A DNA stretch of 15,126 nucleotides from assembly GCA_947176675.1 (NCBI GenBank), contig CAMWRN010000028.1, positions 1 to 15,126 on the forward strand. The letters are read 5' to 3'. Below, piece after piece: positions 15,049 through 15,126 of the stretch (positions are counted from its first letter, which is position 1; each line of letters starts with the position of its first letter). Both the position numbers and the translations under genes were made by a program. The stretch comes from an uncultured Clostridia bacterium. Lineage in GTDB: Bacteria > Bacillota > Clostridia > Oscillospirales > Ruminococcaceae. The notes below the pieces were generated by a model. That model was not told the origin of the DNA and did not search any database. It was given only the letters and a program-made list of their open reading frames with translations.

Positions 15049-15093
15049 TTGCTCTCAAATGGCTTAGATAAGCGGTTTGAGGGCAATTCTTTT
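15049..15093 (+). terminator. Probable terminator downstream of the tRNA
   Basis: TTGCTCTCAAA (15049-15059) pairs with TTTGAGGGCAA (15076-15086), eleven pairs including one G-T, around a 16-base loop, followed by TTCTTTT. The loop is long, so efficiency is uncertain. Nothing else is recognisable from here to the window end. Confidence 0.5.
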
Positions 15094-15126
15094 GCGAAAA
15101 AGCGGAGTAAAAAACCGTAGATATTT

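Noticed and set aside
14949..15126. tRNA 3' end as an integrated-element attachment site
   Set aside because: No integrase gene and no repeated tRNA fragment is visible within the window, so there is no evidence of integration here.

Overview
The window is a densely coded, all plus-strand stretch from a low-to-mid GC Firmicute. It most resembles a gut clostridium of the Ruminococcus/Oscillospiraceae type. I infer this from the Shine-Dalgarno spacing, three TTG starts, a BceB-style FtsX permease, a clostridial-style divergent type IIA topoisomerase pair and a tRNA-Ala with encoded CCA. No species can be named from the sequence alone.

Region 1 (1-2487) is a cell-envelope unit. It holds the C-terminal part of a BceB-like antimicrobial-peptide ABC permease, cut by the window start, followed four bases later by a monofunctional peptidoglycan glycosyltransferase and a hairpin terminator. 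Region 2 (2488-5217) is a two-gene unit. An ECF-type sigma factor carries a roughly 400-residue C-terminal extension with a predicted winged helix and an unknown cysteine-rich domain. It is followed one base later by an uncharacterised protein with an HExxH zincin signature. The unit ends in a strong intrinsic terminator. A good internal ribosome binding site lies exactly at the junction between sigma region 4 and the extension, so the extension may also be made alone. This pair is the best candidate here for an undescribed regulatory system.

Region 3 (5240-14866) starts with a clear sigma-A promoter. It reads through prmA (ribosomal protein L11 methyltransferase), a small hypothetical, a GNAT acetyltransferase, a propeller-like protein with a hydrophobic insert, a two-helix membrane peptide, a hexapeptide sugar O-acetyltransferase and a SAM methyltransferase. 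It then continues into a type IIA topoisomerase pair (ParE-like, then ParC-like) with a Nudix hydrolase gene between the two subunits, and ends in a strong intrinsic terminator. The short gaps, and stop codons that overlap Shine-Dalgarno sequences, suggest much of this is co-transcribed, although the topoisomerase part may have its own promoter. The ParC-like subunit has alanine where quinolone-sensitive enzymes usually have serine.

Region 4 (14867-15126) holds an extended -10 promoter, a tRNA-Ala(CGC) gene and a downstream hairpin. No coding gap in the window exceeds 300 bases. I saw no CRISPR array, insertion sequence or rRNA.
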